A stretch of 64,000 nt of DNA from Lotus japonicus (taxonomy: Eukaryota > Streptophyta > Magnoliopsida > Fabales > Fabaceae): assembly GCF_012489685.1 (NCBI RefSeq), contig NC_080041.1, positions 135,113,785-135,177,784 on the forward strand, read 5' to 3'. Below are positions 1 to 11,785 of this stretch, one piece after another (position 1 is the first letter of the stretch; every line of letters starts with the position of its first letter). The position numbers were made by a program, and so were the translations under genes. Under the pieces are notes generated by a model. That model worked only from the letters and a program-made list of their open reading frames with translations, made no database searches and was not told the DNA's origin.

Positions 1-88
1 TTGGAGAGAGAAGATGATATGGAGTGTTGGGAAGAGAAAAAGTGGTGTTGAGAGTGTGTAATTTAAACAAACCACTGTAAATGGTCAT
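1..88. mobile_element. Truncated end of a PIF/Harbinger-like element
   Basis: The first ~56 bases match, with few differences, the right end of the element at 14524-15651 (around 15583-15640, including GGAGTGTTGGGAAGAG). The rest of this element lies outside the window. The match fades before the terminal bases, so the outer boundary near 88 is approximate. Confidence 0.55.
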
Positions 89-479
89 GAGAAAGGATTT
101 TTAATCTAAATGAAGTACAAAATAAGTACATTCTTTGGCCACAATGCCTTTGGTAGACATAACACAGTAAAGATGGCCGCTTGAGGAGTCTTGCTGCCAA
201 GGGCCTTGCTCAATTTCCATATGTGCATGGATGTATGTAAAAAGAGCATTGATATTTGGACCGAAAGAATTCACGTACGATTATTATATATAATAGCTAA
301 AATTTAATTTTCTAGATGACCAACAAGTGGCATCATCCTAATGGAGGAAATATACTAGAAGTTGGACATTTAATAAGAGTATGAAAACTAAAGATAGATT
401 AATAAAATTGTAAACAATAAAAAAAATAAACTGGATAAGGCTTAATATCTATATATAAGCCCATCAGAATAGCCTTCTA

Positions 480-968
480 CCATTACCATCCCCTCAAAAT
501 AAGCCTTGCCCTCAAGGCTTGAGATAAATCCAGCCACCAACTAGGCTAAATCTAGGAAAAGAATTAGCCAGCATGTTGAATGAAGGACCCAAGAGAGCAT
601 GATAGAACAATAGAGCAGCAAAATTAATCTGGTGAATCATGCCCCACTGAAAATCAAAGCCATTAGTCCTCTCCCCCCAATCCCATTGCCAAAAATTTCC
701 TTTAACTTTACCCCCTGTTGTAAGTGCTCCACCATTGCCAAGAGCGGATTCAACAAGTTTAAGGTGGTATACACCTGAAGTGAGAAATGAGGCCACAATT
801 AACCTCTCCATCTTTGAAAATAACACTGTTATGAAGAAGCCATAATGACCATATAGACGCCATCCAAACAGTCAGATCCCCTGATTTCTGCAGTTTGTTT
901 CTACCAAGGAAATGGAATTGAGAAAAGTGATCTTCTGTTGACGCCGGAAGAGCCGCTGAAGCCAATGT
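480..968 (-). mobile_element. Degenerate LINE 3' coding remnant
   Basis: On the minus strand, 965-760 translates to a stretch containing VWMASIWSLWLLHNSVIF. This resembles the C-terminal region downstream of the zinc-binding domain of plant non-LTR reverse transcriptases (the usual V/I-W-x-x-I-W-x-x-W-x-x-R-N pattern). The reading frame then shifts near 825 and continues in another frame to 512. No complete RT domain is present. The family assignment rests on this pattern only. Confidence 0.5.
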
Positions 969-1555
969 GTATAGCTGGGAACAATATTGTGACCTCCCTC
1001 GTTCACTTGAATTATAAGTGCACTTGATAATGTATTTCAGGTTGGTTAAAGTGTCACCTTATAAGCTTGTTTGATGAACAAATTAGAAAAATGTTTGATG
1101 AATGAACTTATTTTACTAGTTGTTGTGCCTTTTAAGATGCAACTTTTAGCAGCATTTGATCATTGAAATATGCAGAAAAATAATATATGTTAAATTTCGA
1201 ATATTTAACTAAAATAATATATGAATGAACTTATTTTACTAAAAAAATTCAAAATTTAAAAATATGCAGAAAAATAATATGTTAAATTTCGAATTTCATT
1301 GATAATTTTATGAAATTCTATAATACAATTAAAATAATTTATTTTAATTTTTGAATTTTATTCATATTAATGTTAGTAATTAAAATGACCAAATTTTGGA
1401 GAAAAAGTTATTAATTTTCTATAATAGCCAAGATCTACATCAATTAATAATAAATATTTCAAAATTAGAATAAATAACTAGGCAAATCATTTCTGTTTCC
1501 GCAACTTGAATCATCATATCATGAATTGTTAACTTAATTAACTCTAATGATGCCG

Positions 1556-1853
1556 ATTATTACGAGCTTTGTGCATATTTTTTTGAGCGGAAGTTGGCAA
1601 ACTTTCGGGAGGAAGCAACTCCCCCCCCCCCCCCCTCGCTATGCAACAATGGCTTGATGAAATAAAAAAAGAGCAGTGGAGCCTTGCTTGTGACGAAGGG
1701 AGTCATAGATTTGGACAACTGACGACAAATTTAACCTCTCTACTTACCCTATCACCAAACATACCTCGTATTTTATTTTCCTCTAGTGGACCGGTTGTAA
1801 TCCCCCTCTTGAGGGCTACGCCTTTGAGCCATCTTTATTCAATGAATTCTTGA
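1556..1853 (+). mobile_element. MULE transposase remnant
   Basis: The plus strand encodes a tract with YELCAYFFERKLANFREEA and then QWSLACDEGSHRFGQLTTNL. This resembles the conserved stretch of plant Mutator-like transposases in which a W/Y-S-L-A-x-D-x-G-x-R-(Y/F)-G-x-(M/L)-T-T-N-L motif precedes the zinc-finger region. A poly-C run of about 15 bases near 1621 interrupts it. The rest of the transposase is absent, so this is a fossil fragment. Confidence 0.55.
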
Positions 1854-2151
1854 CCCCAAAAAAAAAACCATCGACTAAAAAAACTATTTTTTTATTTTCA
1901 ACTATTTTTTTCTTTCCCCAGCAGGTTATTATGACCTTATTCTGACTTGCTATAACAAGTTGGTGGGTTTCCCTGTAATTGAAAAAAGAAGATTCCAACA
2001 CAGCATTATTCACAGAAGCATCTAACATTTTAAATTTTCAGTTTCCCTTTTACAATAACATTAGTTTTCATCTCTCAAATATATACACTCTAACTCAAAT
2101 ACAACTGCATTTTGTATATCCTTATTTGTTACGTTAGAGAACCTGTGTGAA

Positions 2152-2229
2152 GCTTTTTTTCTTGGTTTTTTTTTTTAGATAAGCCAAATTTTGTATTGAA
2201 ATGGAAGTACAAGGGCTTTTTTTCTTGGT
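2152..2229 (-). mobile_element. Very short 5'-truncated LINE tail with 15-bp TSD
   Basis: An exact 15-bp direct repeat (GCTTTTTTTCTTGGT at 2152-2166 and 2215-2229) flanks a 48-bp insert. Read on the minus strand, the insert ends in GGCTTATCT followed by poly-A, as LINE 3' ends do, and it resembles the tail of the insert at 30984-31192. The target duplication and tail make a heavily 5'-truncated LINE insertion the best explanation. Confidence 0.65.
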
Positions 2230-2299
2230 AATGTTTCAACTTTTTCCTTCCTATTGTGACTGGCTCCTAATCTGTAGCATGTCATTTTCCTTTTTTTTC

Positions 2300-2390
2300 A
2301 GCCGTATTAGAAAATGATACGCCTGAGGTTCCACCTAAGAGGAAGCGGTCAAGTAAAGATGATTCAAATGACAACCATGGAGGAGAAATT
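2300..2390 (+). other. Possible terminal exon of an unidentified gene fragment
   Basis: A polypyrimidine tract and TTTTCAG at about 2293-2302 precede an open stretch encoding a short basic, Lys/Arg/Asp-rich tail (contains PPKRKRSSKDDSNDNHGGE) that ends in TGA at about 2398. No upstream exons were found on this strand. It may be a gene-fragment remnant. No function is assigned. Confidence 0.25.
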
Positions 2391-2932
2391 GTGTACTGAT
2401 AATTTTATATTCCTAGTACTTTTATTTGTTAAATGCTTAAAGAGTTTAAGTTATCTAAAACTGTGCTAGAAGTTGTTGGTATGTTCCTTACTTAAAACTT
2501 AAATTATGTTGTAGGTCTTATGAATTACTAGAAAATTAAATTATATATTAATTAAATATTATGAAAATGTTATCTTTTAAATTTTAGTCATTATGCTCTA
2601 CTTGACTTTCATTAATGGTGAAATGCATCATCCATGACCTATAAACCACTTTTTGTTTTGTTTTAGAGGTATTAAATGTTTTTAAATCAACACGTTTTTC
2701 TTTTATTATTTCTCTTTGGATTTAGATTTTTTCATGTGTCACCATGTGGCGTTTTTGTGCCTACTTCTCTTCATATGCATTAAATATATGCAACGCTTTA
2801 AATAAATATGATGGGAGAAATAGACATAATACTTCACTTTATATTGCCAATTCCTATAAGAAGATTCAAATCCGTTTCTCTCTACACTAATTTCAAGAGG
2901 GTTAGAAACATGAGCTCCCTTTAGACATATTA

Positions 2933-2975
2933 CTAGGTATATACCCGTGCGTTGCACGAGTTTATTTATAATATT
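2933..2975 (-). mobile_element. Helitron-like 3' terminus (minus strand)
   Basis: On the minus strand there is a short hairpin (CTCGTGC-AAC-GCACGGG), then 8 bases, then CTAG followed by T. This is the layout of a Helitron 3' end (hairpin ~10 nt before CTRR, inserted next to T). The matching 5' TC end was not found with confidence; it should lie at higher coordinates, possibly near 5290. The AT-rich stretch from here to ~5290, including the nested element at 3276-4497, may belong to this Helitron. Confidence 0.45.
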
Positions 2976-3056
2976 TTTAAAATCATAAAAAGTTATTGTA
3001 ATTAAAATAAGTTTTAATTATAAATGTAATAAAAAATAGTTTTATTGAGACATTTG

Positions 3057-3125
3057 AAATATTAGTAAGATTTCTGCTTGGGGCCTTCCCCTCCTTGTAA
3101 CCAAAAAAAAATATTAGTAAGATTT
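3057..3125 (+). mobile_element. 35-bp retro-insert with 17-bp TSD
   Basis: The 17-bp sequence AAATATTAGTAAGATTT occurs exactly at 3057-3073 and 3109-3125. Between the copies is a 35-bp insert ending in CTTGTAACC and a short A run. This is the signature of a target-primed insertion of an extremely truncated LINE. Confidence 0.6.
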
Positions 3126-3266
3126 ATAATACTAATCAAGTTTTGTTTACCAATTATTCTTTAACCAAAAAATATTACTTAAATTAATAATTAACATTCA
3201 TTTACTTGTTTAAAATCATTTAATTACTTTTAATAACTTAATAGTTTTGTTTTTAATGATGGGAAA

Positions 3267-4506
3267 TATCATTAAGGCTTAATAGCACTTTTGGTCCCCC
3301 ACGAATGTAAAATGTGCAAACAAGGTCCCTAAACTTTAAAAATAGCATACTGCATCCCCGACGTTATCCTCCGTTAACAGTTTTGGTCCCTAAGCATTTT
3401 TCCGTTAAAAAACTAACGGTTTCTAAGGGCAAATACGTAATTAAACCAAATAAAATTAATTACAAAATATAAAACAAATAAAACCCCAGAAACTTCATCA
3501 TCTCAATCTTCTTCTTCTATCATGTTCTATCATTTTCTCCTTCACTTAACCCCAAAACCCAGAAAATAAAAAATAAAAAAATCTAAAATTCAAAATCATC
3601 TTCATCGTTTTGTCTCGTAATTCTTTTTTCTTCTCAATCTCTACCATCTTCTTCATCTCCTAATGATCTTTCTTCTTCTAATACCCAAAAAAAAAAAAAA
3701 CAGAACTTGCGCCCCATACCATCTTCTTCCTCAATCTTCTTCCTCTCTTTTACAACCTCAAAAACCAACAAACATTAACTCAATCTCATCAGAACCAAAC
3801 AACCCATCCCAGGGACCAAATCTAACAAAGTCCAAACCCAAATCCCCAACCTTCAATCAAACCGATCCTGAAATCCATACCCTCTCCTCTCAAAAAAGAT
3901 TAAAACTTTACTGAATAATCTTAGTCTCAAACCGTCGTGATGAATTTGGAGGTTGAATGCAAGGTGTGCATCGAAGGATCGATGTGAGGAGAATAATGGG
4001 TTTGATGGTGGGAAAGGAAGAAACTTTGGGGGTTTTATTCTGAGATAAATGTTGTGGAGATATGTTCTTTTTGCCCTGATTTGAAGTGTTTTGGGTCAGA
4101 TCTGTTCTTTTTGCTCAAACCGTGAAACCCAGATCTAAGTTTTGGTTCTCTTCATTTTCTGGATTCCATGTTTGTTTCTAATTGGGATTTCTTTCTGGTT
4201 TTGTTGATTTGAAACTAACTAATTTCATTTACATTACATCAATTGGATCTCCTCTGTTGATTTTGGGAAGTGAAAAAGATTAGATTGAAAGAAGGTGAAG
4301 AAAATATTAAAGAAGATGAAGAAGAGGATGAATTTTTATGGAAAATCCAGAAACCGTTAGTTTTTTGACAGAAAAATGCCCGGGGACCAAAACTGTTAAC
4401 AGAGGATAACGTCGGGGATGCAGTATGCTATTTTTGATGTTTAGGGATCTCGTTTGCACATTTCACATTCGTGGGGGACCAAAAGTGCTATTAAGCCTAT
4501 CATTAA
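3267..4506. mobile_element. Mutator-like TIR element, 1.2 kb
   Basis: The element spans 3276-4497 and is flanked by an exact 9-bp target duplication TATCATTAA (3267-3275, 4498-4506). Its termini are inverted repeats of about 150 bp starting GGCTTAATAGCACTTTTGG. The TSD length and long TIRs point to a non-autonomous Mutator-like element. The interior (about 3480-4340) contains polypyrimidine-rich sequence and a short ORF (3663-3914) that resembles no protein I know; no transposase is seen. Confidence 0.85.
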
Positions 4507-6629
4507 TTAAATTTAAAATATATTAAATGAAGTAAGAAAAATTATAATATAAGCTATATTAGTATATATTTGTATGTTTTCCTATCAACAATGAAATAAT
4601 CTTAACTGTTAAAATTATTTTAAAAAATTAATAGCTTAAAAATCATTTAGCTAATTTCAATTTATTCCAAATTAATTATAATATGATTCATCGGGTCAGT
4701 TTCAATGATATATAATAAATCAATAAACATATTTAAAGAATTTTTTAATTAATATAATGTATTGTAATTAATATTAATATCATATAATAACATTAAAAAT
4801 ATAAAATGCTTTTCTAAGCTTTTATTAATAAGAAGTGTAATATTATTAAATTAAACTTTTTCCTGTTAATCAAAAATATTATTGAATTAAATTATTAAAT
4901 AATTTTTACATAAAATATTACTAAGTTTCGTTCTAATATTTTTAATTTTCCCCCTAAGTTTATGATTAGTAAAAAGTTCTTTGTAGAAGCATTATAAATG
5001 AAGAGTGTTGTAATTAATTATAATTCTCAAAACTATTTTATATAAAAATACTTTTTAGTTTCATTAATTTTTTTATTGCTTAATTTATTTTCATTAAAAG
5101 ATAGAAACATTTTTATACCTTTAAGTATTTAATGTTAATGCTCATGTGAACTTTTAATTTTATTATTTAATACATTCAATACAAAATAAATTTTTTATTG
5201 ATTAATTTATTTTCAAATTAAGCAACTTTAAGCAATAATACTTATAAACTTTATTTTCTTACCTCATTCTTTTTATTTGGGGTGTCTAGATTCCATCCAT
5301 ACCAACTATTTTCCCATACAAATATACAATACCTCTCAATATTGTCTGTTGGGTCCCATTAATTGATTACCTTTGAAAACAACCCCTTCATCCATGATTG
5401 AGGAGGAATAAGGTACATAGCAAAGCAAAAGGTTCACAAGCCATCTCATTGGCCAACACCTAGTCAGAACTGACATACCAATAGTATATGAACCCAGCTA
5501 AAAAAAACAATAATAATTGATTCCAAAGACATTTGTCAATGTATCCCCTTCCCTTCTCATCTTTCATAAAAAGAACAACTACTTTTCTCCCTGGAAGCAC
5601 TCATTTTACCAAATGGACACAACACAATGCAGTGAATTGGGTAAAAATTCAATGAAGCAACAGTGCTCTAGTGTAACAACCTACTTATGGATTGAAATCA
5701 CATGTCTTGGATATGATACATGCCGTTTTTCTCCCCTCTATTTAAAAAGGAACACAACATTAAAATATTAATGTTAAATAGTAACAGTAACAGGTGATCT
5801 GATATATCAGTTTTGAACTTTAGTTAAGATAATATCAAGTTTATGCTAGATTTACTTATTAGACCATCCATAAATAAACCTACGTAAATATTCACTTCTG
5901 CAAATTTCATGTTTTAAATGTTCAGCCATAAAAATGAAAAAAGATATTGCTAAATTCTTATGTATGGTAGAACAATTATCATCTTGTGTTAGTTTTTAAA
6001 TAGAGTTGGACCTAATCTAGATTTTAAGATTATGCTGAAAGCATTCAAAATCTACAAGTTGCCAGATTCAATTATTGCCCTATTCTTCTTTGAAAAACAC
6101 ACATCCAACTTGACAGTACACGTTTTCTCATCCCTAGTTCTTCCATATTAGTTTTGTAGAAAATAGGCCAAATTTGCATAGACTTGAACAAGCACTATAC
6201 TCAATATCTTATAAGCCACATTCACGTATGCCACCAACCATCCTCACCATCAAATTTCTCTGAATATGACAGTGTACCTTTATATTGATACGTAAGTAGG
6301 AAAAGTACTTGTTCTCACAGGGAGGATATTGAAGTACATAACACACAAAAAAGTGGCATGTTGTTCCTATGGAGATTGATTCTCTCATCAATGATCGACC
6401 GACTGATTTGCTAGACCAGACATAAGTTAAGGAAAGTGATTATGGTAAATTAGTAAGGGAATGATTTTATAATGTAATAAATGTTGAAAACTTAGAAAAA
6501 GGTCACGCTATGAGAAACATATGCTCAGTTTTGTACTCTAAGGCTACTTGTCCACATGCAGAATTCAGATAAGTGTATGAATATAATGTACACAATCTAC
6601 AGAAGAATTCAATGAGAGCATCTTATAAA
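4507..6629. other. AT-rich intergenic DNA
   Basis: 4507-5280 is extremely AT-rich with no coding character and may be Helitron interior. 5280-6629 is less biased and includes the probable 3' flank of the WNK gene. The short open frames here lack recognisable similarity. Confidence 0.4.
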
Positions 6630-9600
6630 TTACACATCCACAGCATCAACTGGAAGGGAAACTGTCCTGTGTAGAGTGCCGGTGTAAAAACTCTTAGCAG
6701 TGACCATACCTTCTCCATGAGAACACATCACCTCACAATTTTGGGCCCTTTGGGTGTCCAAATTGGGGTGGCTCTTTTGGACTTGAGACTCACAACTAGA
6801 ATCACAGTTCCAGTTATTCCCAAAGGGTTTCAAATGAATCCCATGATCCTCTTTTGCTGTTTCTGTCAGCGGAAGTGCCATAAAGTCTTGTTCTGTTTTA
6901 TGCTGCTTTCTGTCAGCTGTAGCTGCAAGACCAAGCTGTTTATCCTTCAGTTCCATTAATTCCATTTGGTATTTTGCTCTGAGCCATCTCAGCTCTTGTT
7001 GGATCTCTTTCTCATACTCATTCTCAACATTGTTTTCCCAAACATCATGTCCTTTATCTTCTGCTAATGCTGATTTATCTAAGTGTTCATATTGATCATC
7101 AGAATGGCTTCGAACAGACTCGACCGGACTAAGTTCCCGGCTTTCATGATGATTCCATGACTCCTGATACTGCAAGCAGTCTGATTGGCTTGATATGTTA
7201 GGAGCATCCTCTGTAACATGGTTGTCATACTCCTCAGATTGGAAGGTAATCTCCTCAAACCGCCCGTGCATTGAAGCGCATCCATGCCTGCAGCATTGAA
7301 GAAGCTGCAAGTTCTTTCCATTTCCACCCTGGCTATGTGACATTAAGTCCATATCAGTGCCCCCAGAAGCATGATTAGACACGCAATTGATACAGAAATT
7401 TTGATTTGCAAAATGGGTAGTTTCCTCAATTCCTGGCCCTGGCCTCCATTCAGGTACCAAAGAAGCAATTTCCCCATCTATCATATCTGCTATTCTGGAA
7501 ACATCCTGATCAGTAATGTCTAGTTCCGCAACCATTTCCGTTGCTACACTTAATGCTGTGTCCATCTCAATGTCAAACGGGAAATGAATGTTCCTAATAC
7601 GGCCTGTGACATGAATAAGTCAGATTAGAACAACAAAAATCTTATCCCACTAGGCGATGAATAAGTCAGATAATCAAGCATATATTCAATCCTGAAATAT
7701 ACAACTTAAAGGTATAAAGTATCACAATAATAAAAGTGATGTCCCAACCTTCTTTGTCTGCAATTCTTAGTCTCAAAAAGATGCCACCATCATCTTTCCT
7801 CTTGCCTTTGATGCTTATGTCGACATCTTTGGCGGGCTCATCATCATGGCATTCAAAAAGTTCAATTCCACTAGGTTCAATCTCAGCAGGATGAGAATAC
7901 GAGTCTCCTTCATACCAAAACCCATTTGAGTATTCAGTACTTAAGTTACTATAGCTCCGATCAAAGAATGGTTGACCGATGAGAGGACCAAATTCGTTAA
8001 AAGATCCACTGTCTACCGGTCCCCAATCATATTCATAATCATCAAGTTGAAGAAAAGGATCATCTAGAAGCTCCCTTGCAGAGAGCCTATGAGACGCAGT
8101 TGCCAAGCATTTGTCAACAAATTGTCGCACTTCTGGATCCTTTACTTTATACAGAGCATCTGGTTTTTTCCCCTGGAGACATAAAATGTCAATGATATCT
8201 AGCCACACCAGAATCTACAGTTATCACAAAGGAAAAGAGAAATAAACCAATCTTACAGAAATAACTTTCTTGTAGATTTGTGCTGGATGGTTGCATTCGC
8301 TATAAGGATACTCAAATGTGACCATTTCTAATACACACATACCAAACGAATATATGTCAACTAATTCATTATATGCCTCTTCATACACTTCTGGTGCCAT
8401 GAATTCAGGTGTTCCTGTTGAAATGTAAATGTAACATATTAAACTCTAACTAGAACTACTGATCCTTGTTCAGATCAATCATCTAATTGTAACATCAACG
8501 GGGCAGCATATATCATAAAGTTTCAGATGTTACTCACAAATCATTTTCAAAAGAAGGTACCAACTAATTGCATGTTTAGAAACTATTGTAATGTTTTATA
8601 AACTGATTCTACAAGCAGAATCAATGCTGAGGAGGAGCTAATGTGAGTAATGTGTAGCTTCTGAGTGTCAGAATTGATTCTAAGAAAATATAAGCGGATC
8701 CAAAGAGGCTACAAGTGAACTAATCTCAATTGGTATTGAAGTTGGCCATACCTTTATATGATATTAAATTGACATGAAACAGGCATACCTACACAACGAG
8801 CAGCATGGGATTTCCGAAGAATCGCTGCCAAGCCAAGATCTCCAATCTTCACTTCCCCTTGGTTTCCATTGATAAAAATATTATCACATTTGAGATCTCT
8901 ATGAATCACTGGGGGATCATGGCTATGAAGATAGAGTAGTCCTCTCAGGATCTGTCTGCACCAATGCTTCACTGCTTTGATGTCAACTTTCTTGTGCTTT
9001 AACCTATACCTATTTTAACAACCAAAATAAGTGAAACAAGAAACAACACAAGATCTCAAAAACACAAAAAAGATATACATTAATCACATACATGTTCATG
9101 TTTGGAAACCATTTTACAATTAATTATGAAGTCAGAAACTCAGAATCAAATCAATTATGGTGAGAAGATTTGACACTTCTCTTTGATCCAAACATATTAT
9201 ATAATGTATGGGGTGGGGGGAATAGTTAAAACTAGAGATAACTCAACTGCCTAAGAGTACCAGAAGTGAACATTTCTGTGACAAAGTTGATATTCCTATT
9301 TGCTGTGTCGACCCAAGAAGTGTAAAATTTCATTATGTTTCTGTGCTTCAACGTCTTGAGAAGATGAATTTCACAGTACAGCCTCTCGAGATCTTCAGGG
9401 CTTTGAAGGAAATCATACAGTTTGACCTGATTCCAAGCAACCTCAATCCCTTGGTATTCATCAAATGCTTTGTATCTGCAGCAAATGAAAGAGAAAAAAA
9501 AAACAAAATTACCAAATGCCCATTTCCCCATTTCTACAAACTCAGTGAAAACCAAAGCAAAGATTCAATTTTGATGTAACCCAGAAACATGATCAAATCA

Positions 9601-9902
9601 AAACATCATTAAAAAAAAACCTTAAATTTCTGAAAAAATAAGAAACTGAAGGAATAAGATGAGTTTGAATCTAGTATTCATACACTGTCTTAGAAGCTCC
9701 TTTGCCGAGGATTTCATTGTACTGCAATGAAATCGAAAGACAACATCGTTAAACTGAGCCCAGAACAGGATATGAAGTAGAAGATGAAGAAGAACAAGGG
9801 GAGAAAGAGGTTAAGAGGGTATCATACTCTTCCATATCTGCCAGTTGGATCAACTTCAACAAACTCAGAATCATCTGGTTCAAGCTGTGTCATGCCATTC
9901 AT
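6630..9902 (-). CDS. WNK1-like: WNK (with-no-lysine) serine/threonine kinase
   Basis: Seven exons join in phase to 705 aa: 9902-9828, 9721-9684, 9475-9248, 9009-8789, 8414-8257, 8172-7749 and 7603-6630. The kinase domain is at about 26-281. The usual subdomain II lysine is replaced (EVAWNQV, N53) and the WNK-type lysine is in the preceding strand (ASKTVYKAF, K36). HRD is at 150-152 and the DFG position reads DLG (171-173). A PF2-like RFxV-binding module ([11 protein letters not shown]...FPFD) follows at ~371-413, and a Glu/Lys-rich coiled coil lies near 580-612. Plant WNKs are cytosolic/nuclear regulators linked to ion balance, flowering time and the circadian clock. The start [19 protein letters not shown] matches the AtWNK1 N-terminus as I recall it. 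I am sure of the family; the exact subfamily is an inference. Confidence 0.95.
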
Positions 9903-10292
9903 CTTCTTCAATTCAGCTATCAGATTGAGATTGAGCTGTGTTCTTCCTTGTTGAGAACAGAGTTTATCTCTTTCTCTCTCTCTTTGCATTTATATATATA
10001 AATATATATAAATAAATATATATGTGGCAAGTGCAACCTTTCATTCACATTGATATTAAAATTATCATAAAAAATATGACATGATTGGGAGAGAAAACAA
10101 ATTATTATGACATTATTATGACATAATTGAGAGAGGAACAAGAACTCTAGACAGAGCAACCCAAATGCCAATACCATGATGAAACGTTATGATTAAGGAG
10201 AGAAAAATTTTATCTATATTTATAAAAGAAAAAGGCAAGTTAAGCATGTAGTACTTGATAATTAGTTAATTCATCTTGGTTGTTCTACATTT
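9903..10292. promoter_or_regulatory. WNK upstream region with TA-rich repeat
   Basis: This is the 5' flank of the minus-strand WNK gene. A CT/GA-rich tract (9966-9985) and an ATAT/AAATA microsatellite (about 9990-10022) lie within 120 bp of the start codon, probably in the leader or core promoter. No specific operator can be named. Confidence 0.4.
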
Positions 10293-11006
10293 TATCTTTT
10301 AGAGTAAAATACACTTACCCCCCTCAAGGTTTGCTAGAAAAACACTCCACCTCATTCTTATTTAAAATCTACACTCCATCTCACTCATTTTATCATGTTA
10401 GCTCCATCCAAAAGATGTCAACGGAATATTCTATTCAAATCAAAATTACTTAGTTTAAACTTATTTTTCCATTTTTTTTTGTTATTTATTATTATTATTA
10501 TTATTTTCAAAAAAACATCACGTTCAAATAAAAATCGTTTAAGGTCAGTTTCATTTAAAAAAAGTTTGTTTCAACAAAAAAGAATATAACATCACAATTA
10601 CTAGTAATACCCAGTTTATAAAGAATTTTTATAAATAGTGAAGTATATAAAAATATTTTGAAATTACTTTCATACTAATTAAAAATTCACCAAATAAATA
10701 CTAAGTAAATTTCTTTTGCCTAGGTTTATAAAAAAATGTTGCTTATGAATTCATTGAGTAATGTCTAGATATTATTAGAAAGTGATGTTTTTTTTTTCTG
10801 AAAAAAAAATAACCAGAAAAAATGAAATGGAAAAATAAGTATACATTAAATAATTTTGATTTGAATGGAATATTCCGTTAGCATCTTTTTGGATGGGATT
10901 AACCTAATAAAATGAGTGAGGTGGAATGTATATTTTGAATAAGAATGGGGTGGAGTGTTTTTCTAGCAAACCTTGAGGGGGTAAGTGTATTTTACTCTAT
11001 CTTTTA
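10293..11006. mobile_element. Mutator-like TIR element (family A, short copy)
   Basis: The element is 10302-10997, with the exact 9-bp duplication TATCTTTTA at 10293-10301 and 10998-11006. The TIRs begin GAGTAAAATACACTTACCC and run ~150 bp (they include a GGAATATTCCGTTAGCATC-type block). The interior is AT-rich with no coding content. It is the same family as 35036-36183. Confidence 0.85.
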
Positions 11007-11509
11007 AGTTAGTAGTCGAAGATTTGATCATCAACTCTTGTGAATGAAAACACTTAATTAATCAGTCTTCTATCATTTAGTGCACGAACTGTGAAAGGCT
11101 GGGTGGGTTTAAGGGAGAAAAATGCTAAGTTAGTGAGATATGTTTGCTTATTAAATATTTTTATATTTAGCAAATAAACTCATAGTTCATTCAAATTTCA
11201 TTAGTAAATATTAACTTTGTGAAGTTGTGTACAAGTATACCCCTTTATCATAATTTGATTGTCTCACTCTCACTATATTATTTGTTAGTAGTTTTAATAG
11301 TACTATATGGTTTATTATAATTAAAAATGTGTGTGTCCACGTATATATTTAATTTAATAAATTAGTATTAAGTAAAAAATTTATAATTGGTACAGAAATA
11401 TTTATATTTAATTTGATAATGTAAAATAGATGGTTCTTTTTTAAAAAATAATGTAAAAAATAAAAAATTCTAAAAATATATAGTTTAAAAATAATTTACC
11501 AAAATGGGT

Positions 11510-11785
11510 AGTTTGCGACGGAAATTAATCCGTCACAAATATCCTTAGTTCAAAATGTAACTAGCGACGGGAAGTTAGAGAGGGCATCTCCGTCACAGTA
11601 TACACCAACAAGATGAATTAACTAGTTTAACCTCAATTCCTAGTATTTTGTGACGGATTACGTTTCCGTCGCAAATTTCTGTGACGGATGAGGTTCCGTC
11701 GCAATATATGACGGGTTTATCTTCACAAAACCTTGACAAAGAATTTGTGACGGATTTATTTTCCGTCGCAAATGATCAATTTCAT
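11510..11785. repeat. Cluster of GCGACGGA/TCCGTCGC palindromes
   Basis: Within 270 bp there are several short inverted pairs of the motif (G)TGACGGA / TCCGTCGC, each with a loop of a few bases (for example around 11514, 11653, 11682 and 11748). Such arrays occur in subterminal regions of plant CACTA elements, but no CACTA terminus is visible here. The function is unknown. Confidence 0.5.

Noticed and set aside
9232..9480. Frameshift at the first WNK exon junction
   Set aside because: Careful rereading shows all seven WNK exons join in phase, so the gene is intact.
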